Source: an uncultured Arenicella sp.
Lineage (GTDB): Bacteria; Pseudomonadota; Gammaproteobacteria; Arenicellales; Arenicellaceae
Reading direction: 5' to 3'
Assembly (NCBI GenBank): GCA_947499305.1
Contig: CANMNN010000009.1
Coordinates: 1 to 64,000, forward strand
Length of the DNA: 64,000 bases
Shown here: one piece after another, positions 63,902 to 64,000 of the stretch
Layout of the letters: each line of letters opens with the position of its first letter
Numbering within the stretch: position 1 is the first letter of the stretch
The notes under the pieces: generated by a model
The model's database searches: none
Seen by the model: the letters and a program-made list of their open reading frames with translations, nothing else
Told to the model about the DNA's origin: nothing
Made by a program: the position numbers and the translations under genes

Positions 63902-64000
63902 ATGTCTCGAAAGCCACTTAACTTTGTTGAACTAAGCCCTGAGAAAATGCTCTCTACTTCACGCGAATTCAAGCAAACCTTGTCGAGACGACGCAGTGTG
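63902..64000 (+). CDS. Nitroreductase-like protein, 5' end only
   Basis: The first 33 codons of a gene cut by the window edge. The translation MSRKPLNFVELSPEKMLSTS... ends in SRRRSV, the opening signature of nitroreductase-fold proteins (RRSVR.F). It follows the TauD-like gene by 38 bp in the same direction and may be its operon partner. Only the start is visible, so the family call is tentative. Confidence 0.55.
   Translation, partial: MSRKPLNFVELSPEKMLSTSREFKQTLSRRRSV

Noticed and set aside
1..64000. CRISPR arrays, tRNA, rRNA, insertion sequences, prophage genes
   Set aside because: Looked for repeated spaced units, cloverleaf patterns and transposase or integrase motifs on both strands by eye; none was convincing.

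Overview
This window looks like chromosomal DNA of a free-living, probably marine, gammaproteobacterium. The indicators are a pqiA-pqiB-pqiC envelope lipid-transport operon, an LpxO-type lipid A hydroxylase, a DPP IV-like S9 peptidase, DUF2959 and DUF3667 proteins, a large bacterial alpha-2-macroglobulin and many exported hydrolases. Genes are short monocistrons or small operons. I saw no integrase, transposase, phage gene, CRISPR array, rRNA or tRNA. Assignments rest on reading motifs in the translated sequence, and no database search was run. Genus level cannot be fixed; an Arenicella-like lineage is only a guess.

Layout. 1-7 kb: a perfect hexanucleotide tandem repeat at the left edge, a small exported protein and a 1996-residue alpha-2-macroglobulin. 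7-17 kb: exported enzymes (Tat-type dienelactone hydrolase-like protein, EEP-family nuclease/phosphatase, S41 peptidase, DPP IV) and the first DUF3667 protein. 17-30 kb: mostly small soluble or envelope proteins (DUF4259, DsbA-like, two VOC proteins, pirin, DUF1330, a divergent pair of DUF2959 paralogues) and a zinc-type SmtB/ArsR regulator with a CDF transporter and a recognisable operator. 30-36 kb: an exported alpha/beta hydrolase in an operon with an ECF sigma factor that carries its own membrane domain, then AraC and LysR regulators. 37-40.5 kb: pqiA (split in two), pqiB, pqiC. 40.5-45 kb: a decayed cyclic-nucleotide-binding fragment, an M23 peptidase, a second DUF3667 protein, an alpha/beta hydrolase and an unknown protein.

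45.3-51.2 kb (minus strand) is the most coherent metabolic module: blh (persulfide dioxygenase-like), sqr (type II sulfide:quinone oxidoreductase), mtoX (SBP56-type methanethiol oxidase), an SCO copper chaperone and a MauG-like dihaem protein. Together they would oxidise methanethiol in the periplasm to formaldehyde, H2O2 and sulfide, then take the sulfide to persulfide and sulfite. The SCO and MauG-like proteins share an unusual identical heptapeptide near their mature N-termini.

51.5-64 kb: a third DUF3667 protein, an HExxH/TPR protein, a PadR-HAAS pair with a candidate operator, YHS and MAPEG proteins, an AraC regulator starting at TTG next to a uracil-DNA glycosylase-like gene, a membrane-bound AraC regulator, a decayed carbohydrate-binding-module fragment, a DCC1 thioredoxin-like protein, LpxO, a TauD/SyrP-like dioxygenase, and the first 33 codons of a nitroreductase-like gene cut by the right edge.
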